From: Acytostelium subglobosum LB1
Lineage: Eukaryota > Evosea > Eumycetozoa > Acytosteliales > Acytosteliaceae
DNA length: 64,000 nt
Assembly (NCBI RefSeq): GCF_000787575.1
Contig: NW_012236530.1
Location: forward strand, 124,001 to 188,000
Direction: 5' to 3'
A model generated the notes under the pieces. That model ran no database searches. It had not been told where the DNA came from and saw only the letters and a program-made list of their open reading frames with translations. A program made the position numbers and the translations under genes. Below are positions 53,819 to 64,000 of the stretch, in pieces. The stretch's first letter is position 1. Every line of letters starts with the position of its first letter.

Positions 53819-56704
53819 TTATAACCATTCTTTGAATACTCTGATGTAGATCTTCTTGATGATTTGAGTGAGGAGGAAGTATCCAAAGAATGATATGGCC
53901 AGTCCAGGATAGTACATGTCTGGTAGTGAGCTCATGCCCAACAGTTGAGACAGCTTGGGTATGTACGGTATGGACACACCCAGCACTGCAACCCAGAGCG
54001 TGTTGAGCACCAGTTGCCACGATCCCCAACGTTGAATGAACGGCAGTTTGATCGTTCGAATATTGTGCACGATGAATACCTGTGTGATCAGTCCCTCCAC
54101 GTACCAGCCGGTCTGGAACAGCGATTGGTAGGCCTTGGAGTCCCAGCCCAGGTACCACCACATGTAGGAGAAGGTCGTCACGTCAAAGATTGAAGAGATT
54201 GGTCCGAGGAACACCATGAACTTGAACAGGCCAGACACGCTCCACGGGTGCGGCGTCTCAAGGAACTCCTGGTCGACATTGTCCCAAGGGATGGCAATCT
54301 GCGAGAAGTCGTACAGCAGGTTCTGCGTCAGCAGCTGCAGTGGATGCATGGGGATGAAGGGCAGCCAGGCCGAGGCGATCAGCAACGAGAATACATTGCC
54401 AAAGTTCGAGGATGCAGCCATCTTGATGTACTTGATTGTGTTGGCGTGGGTAGTGCGACCAGTGATGATGGCCGTGTTGATGACCTCCAGTGACTTCTCC
54501 AACAGAATGATGTCCGACGCGTCCTTGGCAATGTTGGTGGCAGTGTCAACACTGATACCAATGTCAGCCTCACGTAGTGCCAATGCGTCATTGATACCAT
54601 CGCCCAAGAATCCAACTGTGTGCTTGTGGCGCTTGAGTGCGCGAACTACATTGTACTTCTGGATTGGTGTGAGCTTGGCAAAGAGTGTGCACTCCTCAAC
54701 GATCTGATCAAACTCGTCGGGCGATGCCTCCTCCAGCTCGGGTCCCGAGATAATCTTGGACACATCGATGCCAACATCCTTGCAGATCTTCTTGGCCACG
54801 GCCAGATTGTCTCCTGTTAACACCTTGACCTGTACATTATTGACACGCAGCTGTTCGATGGCGGCGGCGCAGTCCTGCTTGGGTGGGTCGATGAATGCCA
54901 GGAAGCCCTGGAACGTCAGCTCAATCTCGTCTTGCTTGACATTGTATATATGCTCCTCATCTTGCACCGGTCCCGTGTGTGGCGCCATCGGCTTGGTGGC
55001 CACACACAGCACACGCAGGCCGTCGACATTCAGATCGTTTGAAATGGCGAGCAACCTCTCTCTCAGCTCGGTAGTCAATGGCTTCTCCTTGTGGTTGCGC
55101 GTGGCAACGTGTGAGCAGCAGGACATCACCTCCTCCACGGCACCCTTACACACCAACGTGAGCATGTGATCGTCCTCCTTCTCGAGGATGACCGAGACAC
55201 GACGACGAGTAAAGTCGAATGGGAACTCCTCCTGCAGTTGGTACTCTGATGTGGCTGGTGTCGACTCCTTTGGGTACTTCTCGTGATAAAACTCGATGAT
55301 GGACTCGTCCAGAACGTTCTTGAGGCCGCGTTGGAAGTTGGAGTTGAGATAGGCGTACTTCAACACCTCCTCGCACTCCATGCGGTCGGCCGCAATAAAC
55401 TCGCGCAGCTTGACGTTATCCTCAGTCAATGTACCTGTCTTATCAGAGCACAACACATCCATTGCGCCCATATTCTGAATTGAATGCAGTTGCTTGACGA
55501 TCGTCTTCTTCTTGGACATGTCTGTTGCGCCCTTTGCCAAGTTGGCATTCAATATCATTGGTAACATCTCTGGTGTGAGGCTACATGTTGATGGTAAGTG
55601 AGTGAGTGAGTGGTCATGATCTTCGATCTACTATGGTACTTACCCAATGGCAACGGACAATCCAAACATGACAGAGTCGTACCAATCGCCTGTGGTCAGT
55701 CCATTGATCGTGATGACAATTGGCACCATGATGACGCCAAAGCCCATGAGTAGATAGGCCACCTTCTTGACGCCAATGTCAAAGGCGTTGGTGGTCTTGG
55801 TGCTGGTGAGGATCTCAGAGATCGATGAGATGTATGTGTGTTGGGCTGTCTCAAACACAACGCCCAGGCCGCTGCCCGAGACGATGTTGGTCGACATGAG
55901 ACATATGTTTGGCGTGTCAAAGATCGATGTATGTATGACTGAATGGTGCGATGACTTCTCCACGGGGAGGAACTCGCCAGTCAGGGACGACTGCGACAGG
56001 AAGAGACTGTTGGAGTGTAGGATTCGCACGTCTCCAGGCAGCACATCGCCAGCCTTGAGTGGGACTATGTCGCCAGGCACAACTTCCTCCATGTCAACTT
56101 GCATCTCTTGGCCAACCTCTTGGCGGGCGTCTGTTCGTCGGAGTACAGTGACCGTGGTCTTGATCAACGACTTGAGATGAGTGAATGCCTTGCTAGACTT
56201 TTGTTCCTCGTAGAAGCGCAGGCCAGACGACAGCAGTACCATGGACATCACGACGGTGAACGTGGCGTAGTCCTTGGTGGCAACCGACACGATGCCAATG
56301 ATCATCAGCACCACATTGAACGGATGTGTCAGGGCGGTGAACAGCAGCTTGTACCAAGGCGTCGGCTTGACCGTTGTGATCACATTGCGGCCATACTTGA
56401 CCAGTCGCTCTTTGGCCTCGTCCATGGTGAGGCCACAGGCAGGCGATCCCGTTCGCAGCAGGATGTCGTCAACCTGCATACAGGACAACTCTCTAAACTT
56501 ATCATTGAACTCCTTTTCCTTATTCTGATCTCTTTGTTGTTGTGTTCTCTTCTTCTCTTTCAGACCCAACAGTTGTTGGACCTTATCAAACAGTCCATCA
56601 TCTGTCGTTGGAGGTGGTTTGACAAATCTAACTGGTTCTCCACCATCCTGAATGGATATTGATGCACCTTCCTCTATAAGTCTGGTAGTCTCATCAACAG
56701 CCAT
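53819..56704 (-). CDS. magnesium-translocating P-type ATPase (MgtA-like)
   Basis: Two exons, 56704-55644 and 55580-53819 (intron 55643-55581, GTAAGT...TAG, phase 2), 940 residues. The cation-ATPase N-terminal domain is followed by the actuator loop SSLTGEFLPVEKS, the PEML segment of helix 4 (GLTPEMLPMILNANLAKGA), phosphorylation motif CSDKTGTLT (about 393), nucleotide-binding domain with a VCKGAVEE motif, hinge LGDGINDALALREADIG, and six C-terminal spans. Order and motifs match the P3B Mg2+ importer group (MgtA/MgtB), common in bacteria and found in fungi, plants and amoebae but not animals. Probably plasma membrane or a vacuolar compartment. The 85-residue N-terminal extension is hydrophilic. 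Confidence 0.92.
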
Positions 56705-57632
56705 TGTTATTTGTTTGTTGTTGTAATAGTAGTAATGATTGTTGTAATGACTGATGGATTGATTTGATTGTTAAGAGATAGGATTATTGATCACTGGACC
56801 CAATGTGTGTGTGTGAGTATGTGTATCTGTGTTGATCAATCACCGGTGGTCCACTACTCTACACTGGATTCTACTACCTCTTCGCAATGGGCTTGAACAA
56901 CTTATTCATCACTCAACTTGAGTAAGCAATAACACATAAGATAGTGAGTGTGAAAGTGATCACCCCTACACTAGCCTAGGGTCCAGAGTGGACTCGTACA
57001 CCCGCAGTAACTTATGATATTAATAGATAGAGAGTGAGAGTGTGGGGGTTGTGGCTCTTTCCCGAAGTGACCGACCGTCTGTCGTCTTGTGGGGTGATCG
57101 GGATCAAATGAATCATGATCTTATTTGTGCAAAGGGAATAAACGAAAGGTGTCTCTTTCATAAAACTTAAAGTCCTTGTTTGCTAACAACCAACCTCACT
57201 GTTGTCAACATCTTTACCTCTATCTATAACCTTGATGATGGTTGATAGCGAACTTAAAGGTTATGGTGGCGGAACTGAACCATCCATTGTGGGAGAGCAA
57301 AGACATCACTCAATCCATCAAAGATAGTTAGTTTTGATTGCAACAGCAATGAAGAGACAGGTTAACCTGTCGTTTGGTGTACTGTCGTTCAATTACAATC
57401 CAAAGGAAACCAAATCCTTTGCCGGTTATTTATGAAGAGTAATTGATCACTTTGGGTAGATAGAAGTGGATGGATATTTCTCGTAATGGTAGAGCATTGT
57501 TGTAGTATTGGAACCAGTAGTCAATCCTTGATAACTACCTTTTGGCAGCGTCTCTCTCTCTCTCTCTCTTTTGTATGTACAATATGTAATTGGGGTATTT
57601 AAGACCAATACAAAATAATGTCGATGGAGGGA
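56705..57632. other. intergenic region
   Basis: 928 bases between the ATPase start and the CCDC6-like stop. It contains the ATPase upstream region, a CTCTCTCT run (57550-57568) and no reading frame with family resemblance. Length exceeds the local average, so an unrecognised non-coding RNA cannot be excluded. Confidence 0.45.
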
Positions 57633-58490
57633 TCATGGCATGGCAGGGCCATCACCATCGATCTCCAACTTGGACATTAGACATGAGTTCTCTGTAGTCA
57701 CCCGGTTGATCTTCTCCTGCTCCCTAGCAATCTTTTGGCATAGGACAAAGTTCTCAGACTTTAACGATGCCATATCCTCTTTGTTATGTTCACTGGATAG
57801 TTCCAACTGCTTAATCTTTTGTTGGAGTACCAGTACCTCGCCTTCTAGTTTCAACAAATGCTTATGATCACTCAACTCTGATTCCAATCTCTTCTCCAAT
57901 GCCTTTTTCTCTCTATTTACCTCTTGTATCTGTTTCTGCAACTTGTTCACAATGAACTCTTCCTCTACCTCCAACATCTTCTCTAGCTCTACCTTCTCCT
58001 TCATAATCTATAGGTTTGGACATCAAAAGTTAGAGTCCAGTTGGTTTGGATGTTGCAAGGATGGTTGGTTCAACATACTGCATGCATCTTCTTTTGAAGT
58101 GTATTTGTTAGATACTCCTCCTCTTCCTCCACCTTTAAGGCCAGGTGCTCCTTCTCCTTCTTTAACTGAGCAAGGTATTTCATAAACTTGTTGGTAATGT
58201 ATTCTTCTTCATTCTCTGTAACCAATTGCTATAACATTATGTGTAATGTATTAGACAAGCCTATCACAATATAGTCCACTATACATGATAGTTACAAGTC
58301 TCAATTGAGCATGCTTTAAATGTTTGATCTCCTCATTTAAACTCCTAGTCTTTGCTCTTTCTGCAGCCAACTGCTTATTCAAGTCTTGTACTATCTCACT
58401 TGGTGACATATTCAAATGGTGATGTCCAACATTGTTATCATCGTCAACGTTGCTACTACTGCTGTTGCTGCTGTTGCCGCTGTTGTTCAT
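57633..58490 (-). CDS. CCDC6-like coiled-coil protein
   Basis: Three exons, 58490-58296, 58228-58079, 58007-57633, all phase 0, 239 residues. A Ser/Asn/His-rich N-terminus is followed from about residue 28 by an almost unbroken coiled coil. The diagnostic pattern is three near repeats of EEE(Y/F)(I/L)xNxLxKxxxxL: ENEEEYITNKFMKYLAQLKK, EEEEEYLTNTLQKKM and VEEEFIVNKLQKQIQEVNRE, the same as in animal CCDC6 and its fungal and amoebal relatives. Function in amoebae is unknown; animal CCDC6 is a scaffold linked to checkpoint signalling. Shorter than CCDC6 (about 470 residues) because the C-terminal Pro/Ser tail is missing. Confidence 0.8.
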
Positions 58491-58770
58491 TCTTTGGAGT
58501 AATAACTTATAATTATATCATCAAGAGATAGAGATAGAGATAGAGAGAATGAATGAATGAATGAACATTGAAGTTATAATGTGTGTGCTTGTATTGTTGT
58601 CGCAGTGGAGGAGCCTGGACACACACCCACCACCATTCTTCCCACGTCTACTGTTGCTGCCGCATCCGGTAATGGAGGGTGAGGGGGTTACATGAGTGAG
58701 CTTCAATCAACTCAACCCTCGTCCCATCCACCTCGCGAGCAATCAATCAATCAACTTTGTTGAAAGACGA

Positions 58771-61359
58771 TCAAGGTGAAGATGGGGCCAAGGCTGGATA
58801 TACAAAGGTGGAGGTGACAGAGGGCTTCATGGATTGGACGTCGCTGGTGAACTGTTGTGGACGGAAGTGTCTGGACTGCTTGAGATGTGGGAAGCTGGTG
58901 TTGACAATGGTGGTCATCAGAGCGTATAGACGACAGATCTCCTCGAGCAGTATCTCAAAGGCACGCTGTTGTGCCAGTGGACTCGAGGCAAAGTGCTTGG
59001 TTGAGTTGTCCTTGATGACGGCCACCGCTGACTTCCAGTTGACCTCGATCGAGGCAAAGATCTGCTCGACGGCATCGCTATTGTACGTGGGGTTGTCCGC
59101 CGGGTTGATGGTCACGTTGGACTCGACCAGTGGGCCCCACTCATGCGTGAAGGTCATCAGTGGCGTGAAGTACTTGAGCGCGGTGAGCTGCTCGCTCACA
59201 TACTTGGCCAGCGATGAGTTGAGCAGCGCCTTGAACTTGATCAGCGTCACGTCCGTGTCGGGGATGTGATCGTTTGTGAGAGATTGCAACACGTCGGCGT
59301 AGTTGTTCACCAGGAACACGACCTGATCGTTCTTGTTGGCAATCTCATTGGTGATGTTCCGCAGCAGTTGCAGAGAGTGCGTTCGCAGAGTGACGATGGC
59401 GCTGTGCATCAGCTCCACCTGTGGCTTATAGAATGGATTAGCCTCCAGTGCTGCTGACGTGAGGATGGTGTGCAGGCCGGCGAGGCAAACGTGCACGTCG
59501 GCAAAGCGCTTCGACATGTGATGCGCGTGTGATGGGCTGATTGGCTTCAACTCCTTCACATTGATGCTGATCAGCAGGTCTGAGTGTTCCTTGAACAGTC
59601 GTCTAAACTTTTCCAATGCCAAAGGTATCGCTCTCTCAAAGAACATTTGATTCATAATATATATCTTCTTCTTGTCCATCATTTGTTTGTAACTGTTGTT
59701 GTCGGGCGGAGATTGTGTTGGTTAGTGAGTGGGAGGTGGCGGGGATAGTTCCAGTTCCAAGTCCAACTACATACTTATCCAATACACCGATCAAAACTAC
59801 AAGACCAACCATGTCTTTGGTGTTGTTGACATAGCTCTCTGTTGTCTCCTGTATGTATGTTTGCAATGTTAGTGATCATGTTGCCAAGCGAGGCTTCGAC
59901 CTCGCCCTCCACCCTTCCAACTCTAAACTTGTAACTTACATTAAGCAATGCTATGGACTTGGCAAAGATTGTGGTCATCATGTCCTCACCACCGAGGAAG
60001 AAGTCTGTGACAAAGTTGGACTCTTGAGTGATGAGGTCGATGAGGAAGAAGACCAGGGAGCGGTAGACCTGGTCGAACGGATATTTTAGAATGGATGCAT
60101 TTGACTGGCTGCTGGTGATGTTGGCCAGGTTGGTGGCTGTCTCAAAGAACGACGCGGCGGCAGGTGGCTCAATGGCAGCCGACTCGAGAACCTCGACGCG
60201 CAGCTGCTCAATACGCGAGCGTGAGTTGGCCGGCGTGTTGGCATTGATCAGCGTGTGGGCGTTGATGGCGGCGCCGCTGTCGGACGGGCTGGTCGTGAAG
60301 AGCTGCTTGAGCTTGTTGCCTGACTTGACGTCCTCCTGCAGCTTGAGCATGCCGGTGGTGTAGTTGCGGTAGTAGTTGGAGTAGTACTTCTCCGAGTTCT
60401 CGACGTAGGTGTTGATGACCTCGGCCGCCGCCATTGTGCTGTACTTGAAGAGGAATTGGAACATGTAGGCCATGCGCGCCAAGTTGGTCTGCACCTGATG
60501 GCGATCGGACAACTTCTTGAACGAGGACAAGTTGTCGCGCAAGTACTTCTGTATCTTCAATATCGATGCCTCTGTCAACTTATTCAACTGTGGCTCATTA
60601 TTAGCGCATATCGTTGGGCTCAGTGACTTATAATCATTAAACAATGTCTTCTTTGTATCCAACTTGATCAAACAACTTATAAACTCATCATCTATCTCTC
60701 CCTTTGTTAGACGACTGATTGATTGAGTTAGTAAATGATTGAGTGATTGAATGTGGCGACGCGACGCGATGCGACGAGTAACATACATTGCAAAGTCTTG
60801 AGCGATGGTTACAATGTCATTAAACTCTGATAGCTTCTCTCTTAGTAACTTTCTGTTGTTTACTTTGTGACTCATCATCATTGAACGCTCTTGCAATGAG
60901 TTCATCTCTGAACCAATACTCTTCAGATCATTGTGGAACTGATTGAGCATGTTCTCCAATGTCCCCAGGACACCATCCACAACAGACACCTGTTTATACA
61001 ATGTCAAGAAGTCATCCTGTTCACTAAAGTCTAATGATCATCGATGTATGTCAGTCGCCGATCTCACTCGATCACTCGATCACACGATACTTACAGTCTG
61101 CAATCATTAACTTCTCATTCTGGTTCATCTCTGTCTCTACTTCACGTGAGTACTCGCGTAGATCGATTCCTCTCTTTAGTGCTTCTCTAACACGATCCTT
61201 GTCCTCTTGTAGTATTGGTTCATCATCCAATTCGCTTCCTAGAATTGATGACAAGTCTATCTCATCAAGCTCGTCCACATCCATCTCGACCTGGTCCTTC
61301 CTCAACGACACCATAAGTTGTCTGGACTGCTGTCTCAGCATAGGTGGTGGTTTGAACAT
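58771..61359 (-). CDS. vps52: VPS52, GARP/EARP tethering complex subunit
   Basis: Five exons, 61359-61095, 61030-60787, 60714-59940, 59848-59775, 59692-58771; phases agree, 759 residues. Recognised by the N-terminal coiled-coil pattern LYKQVSVVDGVLGTLENMLN and DLKSIGSEMNSLQERSMMMS with the NRKLLREKL motif (VPS52: LYKQI...ML..F...L..IS.EI..LQ), RMAYMFQFLFKYSTMAAAEV, the KYYSNYYRNY motif, and near the C-terminus QVVFLVNNYADVLQSL, as in animal VPS52 (QLVFLINNYDMML). With VPS51/53/54 it tethers endosome-derived vesicles at the trans-Golgi. Length fits the family (about 720). Introns contain TGAT/GAC repeats. Confidence 0.9.
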
Positions 61360-61630
61360 CCTTATCTATCTATCTATCTATCTCTATATCTCTATCTCTA
61401 TCTCTAGTTTGAATATCTCAAAATCTTGTTGTGTCGAACATTGATCTTTGAATCAAAAAAGCTTGAACTTTTTGAAATTCCCAGGCCATGCAGTAACTTG
61501 AACTAATAATAATTATTAAAATAAATACAAATTATTATATACTTATATTCTTTCCCCTCCAACCCAATATTATTATTCCAATTTTGTTATTATTGAATAC
61601 AACAAATACATATTTTTTTTAAGAATAATA
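61360..61630. promoter_or_regulatory. divergent intergenic region
   Basis: Between VPS52 and the decayed kinase-like gene. Begins with TATC repeats (61364-61405, leader of VPS52) and ends in very AT-rich DNA with a T run just before 61631. No gene. Confidence 0.5.
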
Positions 61631-63330
61631 ATGGAGAATATTCAACTGGAAATATCTATACTAAAGAAGGAAATTAAAGATGGGATTGATGAAGAAAGTT
61701 TAAAAGTTAAATTATCTCAAATAGATAATATGATTAAAGAGGAGAATCAGAAACTCAAAGAAATCAGTTATCAAAGACTCTTGGATAAAGGATTTCCTCC
61801 CCTTGGAAAACTAGACAATAGATACTCTAATGTCTACAACTCAAAGTACCCAGGTGCAAAGTTAGAAGTCAAAGAGTTTGGAATAATTGACTCACCTTTG
61901 AAACTTAAAGATGATTCAATCATATGGTCACACTATGATAGAGGTACTCTAGATGAACTCACAAGTTGCCAGGAAAGCCTTCAATATTTTGTGATACCAG
62001 CATTATATGATATAATTTCTTTATGTAATATAAGGAAGTTTCGATATCATTCACGAGTCATCAACTTTCTCCCTAGACTCTGAAATATACATAGTGAAGG
62101 AAAGAGTAGGAGGAAGACCACTTGGTATTTTCAAGGTTTTAATGCCAAACTCCAATGGAACAACACTTGATGACCCGACTCTAATCAGGACTAATGTTTG
62201 ACGAAATGATGATACTACACAACTACAATGGTGTCAGAGATGTATTTAGTATTGTTACAACCTATCAACATTGGAGAATATTCTGGTTACAAGAATCAGA
62301 CCAATCTGCTGCTTCTACCAATTTCCAAAAAATTGACAGTGACAACATTGAGACTGATCCACCATTTGAACGTGTCAGTACATTGTTCAAGAATATACCA
62401 ACATAATGAGAGAGAGTTAATCAATGTACTTTGTTCACTATTTCTAAAGATGTACAACTCAACATCCCAACAACCTAACAAGTTGATCTCAGTAGATCGA
62501 CATTACATCCAACTCAACAAGAAATCATTTGAATGGATCAAACTCCCAGAAACATTGAAGATGTTAACTTATGAGATGCCTGAACAAAATACAAATAACT
62601 TCATTATGTTGAAGGACTTTCAAGGAGGTGGTGACGGTCGTGTATGGCTAGTTTGTTCAGATACTGGAAAGTTGGCAGTAATCAAGTTTGGATTCACCGA
62701 ATCAACTGATGATACAAACAAAATCGTCATAGATAGACTAGTTGCTGAGGTTAATACTTGGAATGATTGTTATCCACATCCTTCAAGTGAAATGGGTCCA
62801 AGAGCATGGGTAATCACACTCAACTCCCTTTATGCTCTAGTGATGCCATTTTCATTTCATCTTGAACTTCCTTCCTACACCTTCATTCCACCTTTTGTTG
62901 GAGAGGTTATCAAGCATGGCAAGATTGAACAGGAAGTGGATAAACTTAGTTATATTCTGTTAAAACTAGCGAGGACAGCTTTGGAAAAGCTATTTGTGGA
63001 TTATGGTATAATCAAGGTGACATAGAATGGCGACATGTTGCACTTCTTCCTCAATTTAAGAAGACTCCTACTAGGAAATGGTATTTGGAGCCAATAATGA
63101 TTGATCTAACGAGAGCAAAGAAGTTAGACCCCACCATCACACCAAATGAGAGGAAAGCACTAGTTGAATATCATATCGATATACTCAAGGGCAAGTTGGA
63201 CCTAGCTGGAATCAAGAGATTGTTGACAGAAGACTTGAAAGAAGAAGATGAGAATGAGGAGAATGATGGAAACACAGACCAGGTTGTGGGGTTTAGAATC
63301 AGTGTAACAGTGCAATCACTGGAAGTATAG
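61631..63330 (+). pseudogene. decayed Crinkler-like (CRN) kinase-fold gene
   Basis: Starts with a good ATG (MENIQLEISILKKEIKDGID) and a coiled-coil N-terminus. A central region follows, then a kinase-like fold: a Gly-rich loop FQGGGDGRVWLV followed by AVIKFG, a GDIEWRHVALLP motif (catalytic-loop-like) and IMIDLTR. This layout resembles the kinase-like C-terminal domains of Crinkler-type proteins, which are widespread in amoebae and oomycetes. The reading is interrupted about four times, so it is a fossil. Composition stays coding-like throughout, so the decay is recent. Confidence 0.55.
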
Positions 63331-63564
63331 TATTGGAATAGATTTGATTGATTGAGTTTGTTATTGTTGTTGGATACATTTATTGGTCTTGGCCTAATAA
63401 ATTGGCCATTGATTGATTGAATGAATGATGGTGATACGAAACAGTAGGTTTGTGATAATTGATTGGATAATGTTACATGTATCTCTCTTTAAACTTGAGT
63501 TGTTGTGTGATGACGATGAATGTTGATGCGCTGATGATATCCACGACGACTACGACGACGACGA
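63331..63564. other. intergenic region
   Basis: Convergent 3' flanks of the decayed kinase-like gene and the WD40 gene. TGATTGAT repeats near 63343-63420; nothing else. Confidence 0.5.
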
Positions 63565-64000
63565 CTACTTGGTGATCCACTCCCAAATCTTAATTGAACC
63601 ATCGTAAGAGGTAGTGATAAGTTGATTGTTGCAGTAGGTAACGGAGCGAATGCCAAGAGAGTGTGACTTTTGTTGAGTGTAGACGCACTCCAGAGTGTCC
63701 AAATCCCACACCTTGATCGAGTTGTCCTCACTGCCAGAGTAGAGCATGCGGTCTTGGACAACGCACGACGATACACTGTTCCAATGTCCGCGCAATGTCT
63801 CAACGCAGTGGAAGTCTGACAGATCCCAAATCTTGATGACGTTGTCCTTGGACGTGGAGAAGAGGTGCGCGCCGCACACGTGCAGACTGAGCACCCAGTC
63901 CTCGTGGCCCTGCATGCCGTACAGACAGGTGAGCGACTCGGTGTCCCACACGTATATAGTCTGGTCGTTGCCTGCACTGAACAGGTAGCGGCCGGACAGC
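63565..64000 (-). CDS. WD40-repeat protein, C-terminal end only
   Basis: 145 codons in frame from the window edge to TAG at 63565. Four WD40 blades are visible: DQTIYVWDTESL, GHEDWVLSLHVCG...IKIWDLSD, GHWNSVSSCVVQD...IKVWDLDT and SLGIRSVTYCNNQ...IKIWEW at the very end. The compact blades with DNVIKIWDL and the end of the protein right after the last blade resemble the C-terminal propellers of dictyostelid myosin heavy chain kinases, but TRAF7-like and other WD40 proteins share this. The 5' part lies beyond position 64000, so the identity is open. Codon use is GC-rich. Confidence 0.8.
   Translation of the reverse strand, partial: LSGRYLFSAGNDQTIYVWDTESLTCLYGMQGHEDWVLSLHVCGAHLFSTSKDNVIKIWDLSDFHCVETLRGHWNSVSSCVVQDRMLYSGSEDNSIKVWDLDTLECVYTQQKSHSLGIRSVTYCNNQLITTSYDGSIKIWEWITK

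Overview
The window is nuclear DNA of a dictyostelid social amoeba. The signs are long Gln/Asn/Ser/Thr homopolymer tracts in ordinary proteins, many short introns (GTATGT or GTAAGT donors, TGATTGAT-rich interiors), four F-box/FNIP-repeat genes, an actin close to dictyostelid actins, and very compact AT-rich intergenic DNA. Coding DNA is clearly richer in G+C than in Dictyostelium discoideum, so another dictyostelid is more likely; the species cannot be fixed from the sequence. About 35 genes were read, many spliced by hand with every exon phase checked. No virus copy or LTR element was seen.

Layout. 1-9465: a secreted beta-helix protein running off the left edge (-), a membrane protein with a FFAT-like motif (-), a DUF2314+DUF2185 protein (+), a small secreted Cys-rich protein (+), an FNIP gene (-) and a diaminopimelate epimerase (+). 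9511-20822: two copies of a GRDP-like/SUMO-like family, EngB GTPase, a half ABC transporter, two small conserved genes, actin, an F-box protein and two obscure small spliced or unspliced reading frames. 20833-25033: a ten-exon gene fusing a WDR59-like part to a LysM-GRAM-TLDc (OXR1-like) part. 25500-33486: a decayed region with a 175-bp inverted-repeat element, then a Trx-UBA-ZZ-UBX protein, a MITD1-like protein and a p101/p84-like PI3K adaptor. 34645-49156: an adenylate-kinase-like gene, an LRR protein, three FNIP genes, a TetX-like monooxygenase, tRNA-Lys with two tandem 5' half copies, and prohibitin-2. 49265-53705: a rearranged block where a GRDP/SUMO-like relic abuts a fossil copy of a Cry-like (delta-endotoxin fold) gene, followed by a whole Cry-like gene. 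53819-64000: an Mg2+ P-type ATPase, a CCDC6-like coiled coil, VPS52, a decayed Crinkler-like kinase gene and the C-terminal end of a WD40 protein.

Themes. Several genes touch endolysosomal and membrane-contact biology (WDR59/TLDc fusion, MITD1-like, VPS52, FFAT protein), which may be chance clustering. Dictyostelid genes are mostly monocistronic and no operon logic is implied. Several genes look bacterial in family (DapF, TetX-like, MgtA-type ATPase, DUF2185, Cry-like); transfer is plausible but was not tested. The strongest candidates for something undescribed are the WDR59-OXR1 fusion, the p101-like adaptor outside animals, the Cry-like gene with its fossil, and the SUMO-like fusion family of which every copy here is damaged.
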